A stretch of 13,328 nt of DNA from an uncultured bacterium (GTDB lineage Bacteria > Patescibacteriota > Minisyncoccia > Phycocordibacterales > UBA5272): the NCBI GenBank assembly GCA_903834855.1, contig CAILKS010000060.1:1-13328 (forward strand), read 5' to 3'. Each line of letters opens with the position of its first letter. Position 1 is the stretch's first letter. Made by a program: the position numbers and the translations under genes. Shown piece after piece: positions 11,132-13,328 of this stretch. Below the pieces are notes generated by a model, which searched no databases, was not told the origin of the DNA, and was given only the letters and a program-made list of their open reading frames with translations.

Positions 11132-13294
11132 ATGAAAAACATATTAATAAAATCAATCACAATAGTGTCTGTTTTTACAGTAATTGTTCAGGCTAATTAT
11201 GCCTTTGCTCAAGTAATAGATTACGGCTCATATACATCACCATCTTATGGAGTTGTTGACTATGGAAGTTATACAAGTCCTACATATGGAGTTACTAATT
11301 ACGGCTCATACACATCTCCGACTTATGGAGTTACAAACTACGGTTCCTACACTTCCCCAACAGTTTCAACAGTAGATTATGGTTCTTATACTTCTCCAAC
11401 AGTTTCAACAGTTAATTATGGAAGTTATACAAGTCCTACATATGGAGTTACTAATTACGGCTCATACACATCTCCGACCTACAGTAATACAAACTATGGT
11501 TCCTACACTTCTCCAACAGATTATACAAATAACTATACTAGTCCAGTTATAACAAACACGTCTACTTTTTCCCCAGTAAACACTTCTTACACAGGGTCTG
11601 GATCTTTTAATTATGGTTCTGTAAATTATGGTTACACAAACTATGGTCAAACAGGGGGTTCATCTTGGACTGGAGTAAATTCTTGTTTACAAGGACAGCA
11701 ATTAATAAATGGGACCTGTCAATATATTTATTGTTCATCAGGAACTACTTTGATTAATGGAACTTGTCAGACAACTACAACTACAACTGTTTATAACACC
11801 GCATGGTGTCAATCAATAGGTTGGGACTATGTAACAAATACAACTCTTGGATATTGTGCATGTAATGCGGGACGCACCTATTCTGGCGACGCAAATACAG
11901 GAAGAGGTGGAACATGTCAGCCAACAACAACTTCATGTACAGCGGATGCAAAAGTTTGTCCTGACGGAAGTACTGTTGGACGTGTTGCTCCCGGCTGTAA
12001 TTTTGCAGCTTGTCCAATGATAACCACATGCCCTTCTGGAACATATCCATTCAATGGGTCTTGTACCACTTGCCCTGCTGGCGTAGCTGTTTCACCTGGT
12101 CCCGCTGGTTGTCCCGCAAATCCAAACCCAACTTGTCCCACAGGAACAACTTTGATTAATGGAACTTGTCAGATTAATACCACTGTCTGTCCTACTGGTT
12201 CAACATTAATAAATGGAGTTTGTCAGGTTAACACTACCGTTTGTCCAACAGGATCAACTCTTGTAAACGGGGTTTGTCAAATAAATGGAACCATATGTCC
12301 AACAGGATCAACTTTAATCAATGGTGTCTGCCAAGTTAATCAAACAGTATGTCCAACAGGCTCTACTTTAATTAATGGCACATGCCAAATTAACGGAACA
12401 ACTTGCCCCGCAGGTTCAACATTAATTAACGGTATCTGTCAGATTAATAGTACAGCGTGTCCAACCGGTTCAACATTAATCAATGGCGTCTGCCAAGTTA
12501 ACCAAACTGTATGTCCAACAGGATCTACTTTAGTTAACGGAGTTTGTCAGATAAATAATACTGTATGTCCATCTGGTTCAACTCTAATTAACGGCGTATG
12601 TCAGGCACCTATTACTTGCCCAACAGGAACTTCATATCAAAACGGAGTCTGTTTAGGTTATGGAACAACTGTATGTCCTTCAGGTTCAAATCTAATCAAT
12701 GGAGTATGTCAGATAAATCAGACAACTTGTCCATCAGGTTCAGTATTTATTAACGGTGTATGTCAGGCACCTATTACTTGCCCATCAGGAACTTCATATC
12801 AAAACGGAAGTTGTGTTAGTAATCAAGTAATGGTTACTTGTCCAAATGGTAGTGTTGTAAATTATTTATTCCAATGTCCTGTAACTTATGGTCAAACTAG
12901 TTATGCTCAGACAAATTATGGCTATACAAATTACAATATTCCACAAGTTATTTACCAAACATGTTGGGATGGAACGGTATTACCAAATACATCAGTTTGT
13001 CCATCACAATATAAAATGTGTGCTAATGGAACAAGTATTCCAATTAACCAAACATGTTATGTAGCTCCAGTGCCTGTATATGTTCCACCTGTTGTTGTTA
13101 AATATAATAACGTTGTTACAAGTGTTGTTACACAAATTACAAACACCTCTGCTCGTTGTAATGGAATCGGTATTATTGCCCAAGGGGCTCAGTCAACAGG
13201 ATGGTTTGAATACGGCCAAACTGCAAACCTCGGACACGTGTTGCCAGGTTGCCGAAAAAACTTGCACGGAGCAACATACCAACACGGGCTGTAA
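11132..13294 (+). CDS. Large secreted repeat protein (YGSYTSP and Cys-pair repeats), end possibly broken
   Basis: The 720-aa product starts with a Sec signal peptide (MKNILIKS, hydrophobic core, cleavage likely after AFA, residue 26). Next come eight exact 13-residue units with [DN]YGSYTSP (30-133), then a Ser/Thr/Asn/Tyr-rich linker to about 180. A Cys-rich part follows, including CTADAKVCPDGSTVGRVAPGC (269-289), a motif I associate with CPR secreted proteins. About fifteen Cys-pair units of the form CPTGSTLINGVCQ follow, nine of them contiguous from 335. Last comes a Tyr/Val/Pro stretch and the first strands of a beta-sandwich-like domain (VTQITNTSARCNGIG, STGWFEYGQTANLG). That domain is cut off after 22 further residues and no wall or membrane anchor is seen. 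Asn-Gly, Thr and Ser abundance suits an extracellular fibre or adhesin; no enzyme motif is visible. Function is inferred only. Confidence 0.85.
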   Translation: MKNILIKSITIVSVFTVIVQANYAFAQVIDYGSYTSPSYGVVDYGSYTSPTYGVTNYGSYTSPTYGVTNYGSYTSPTVSTVDYGSYTSPTVSTVNYGSYTSPTYGVTNYGSYTSPTYSNTNYGSYTSPTDYTNNYTSPVITNTSTFSPVNTSYTGSGSFNYGSVNYGYTNYGQTGGSSWTGVNSCLQGQQLINGTCQYIYCSSGTTLINGTCQTTTTTTVYNTAWCQSIGWDYVTNTTLGYCACNAGRTYSGDANTGRGGTCQPTTTSCTADAKVCPDGSTVGRVAPGCNFAACPMITTCPSGTYPFNGSCTTCPAGVAVSPGPAGCPANPNPTCPTGTTLINGTCQINTTVCPTGSTLINGVCQVNTTVCPTGSTLVNGVCQINGTICPTGSTLINGVCQVNQTVCPTGSTLINGTCQINGTTCPAGSTLINGICQINSTACPTGSTLINGVCQVNQTVCPTGSTLVNGVCQINNTVCPSGSTLINGVCQAPITCPTGTSYQNGVCLGYGTTVCPSGSNLINGVCQINQTTCPSGSVFINGVCQAPITCPSGTSYQNGSCVSNQVMVTCPNGSVVNYLFQCPVTYGQTSYAQTNYGYTNYNIPQVIYQTCWDGTVLPNTSVCPSQYKMCANGTSIPINQTCYVAPVPVYVPPVVVKYNNVVTSVVTQITNTSARCNGIGIIAQGAQSTGWFEYGQTANLGHVLPGCRKNLHGATYQHGL
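11219..11530 (+). repeat. Eight tandem 39-bp units encoding the 13-aa YGSYTSP repeat
   Basis: Units begin at residues 30, 43, 56, 69, 82, 95, 108 and 121, exactly 13 residues apart. They differ mainly at synonymous sites and in the last four residues (SYGV, TYGV, TVST, TYSN types). A 62-base run at 11261-11322 is repeated identically at 11417-11478, 156 bases (four units) away, showing a recent block duplication. Confidence 0.92.
12134..12829 (+). repeat. Tandem 54-bp units encoding the CPTGSTLINGVCQ repeat
   Basis: Starting Cys residues at 335, 353, 371, 389, 407, 425, 443, 461 and 479 are exactly 18 apart. Further units of 17-20 residues start at 496, 515, 533 and 550, and two degenerate ones lie earlier (185, 201). 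Each unit has two Cys separated by ten residues. The DNA of the units differs at many third codon positions while the protein is kept, so the repeat is held by selection at the protein level. Confidence 0.92.
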
Positions 13295-13328
13295 TAAGAA
13301 TTTCACGTACTTCACGATCCACTCGGGG

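Noticed and set aside
12134..12829. CRISPR-like regular repeats
   Set aside because: Units are in frame, encode a conserved Cys motif and have no unique spacers; no cas genes are seen.

Overview
The window looks like a piece of a small-genome, AT-rich bacterium, most likely of the Candidate Phyla Radiation (Patescibacteria, Parcubacteria-like). This is an inference from several things: tight packing of short core genes, mostly without Shine-Dalgarno sites; a tyrosyl-tRNA synthetase with the KMSTSWGN signature; decayed simple repeats between genes; and a large secreted protein of Cys and YGSYTSP repeats. TGA ends three of the genes (77-aa, 158-aa and 186-aa products), so UGA is a stop here and the recoded CPR lineages are unlikely.

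Left part (1-5100). dnaN (beta clamp) is followed 2 bases later by a 77-aa protein. That gene overlaps by 7 bases, tail to tail, a class A penicillin-binding protein on the minus strand. The PBP gene and tyrS diverge from a short promoter region that holds a 7-bp inverted repeat. tyrS runs into a strong two-way hairpin shared with a 58-aa acidic protein on the minus strand.

Middle part (5100-9400). On the minus strand lie ruvC, an unrecognised 125-aa basic protein with its own promoter, perfect SD and terminator, ruvB, and a PilB/GspE-type ATPase. Between ruvB and pilB is the most striking element. A near-symmetrical two-way promoter fires ruvB to the left. To the right it fires a gene-free stretch of about 170 bases whose ends pair over 19 of 20 positions. 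I read this as a structured non-coding RNA, 6S-like in outline but not matched to a family.

Right part (9400-13328). Three plus-strand genes, each with its own near-consensus sigma70-type promoter, encode exported proteins: a 158-aa Cys-rich lipoprotein, a 186-aa Cys-rich secreted protein and a 720-aa repeat protein. The two small ones are visibly richer in G+C than the core genes, with canonical SDs and textbook terminators, which suggests transfer or a different expression class. The repeat protein has a signal peptide, eight 13-residue YGSYTSP units and about fifteen Cys-pair units. It ends abruptly at the start of a beta-sandwich-like domain, at a point where base composition also shifts, so a frameshift or bad join near 13.2 kb is possible.

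How it fits together: replication and recombination (dnaN, ruvC, ruvB), wall synthesis (PBP), translation (tyrS) and pilus/secretion power (pilB) form the core. The exported proteins on the right look like a cell-surface or host-contact set; that role is inferred only.
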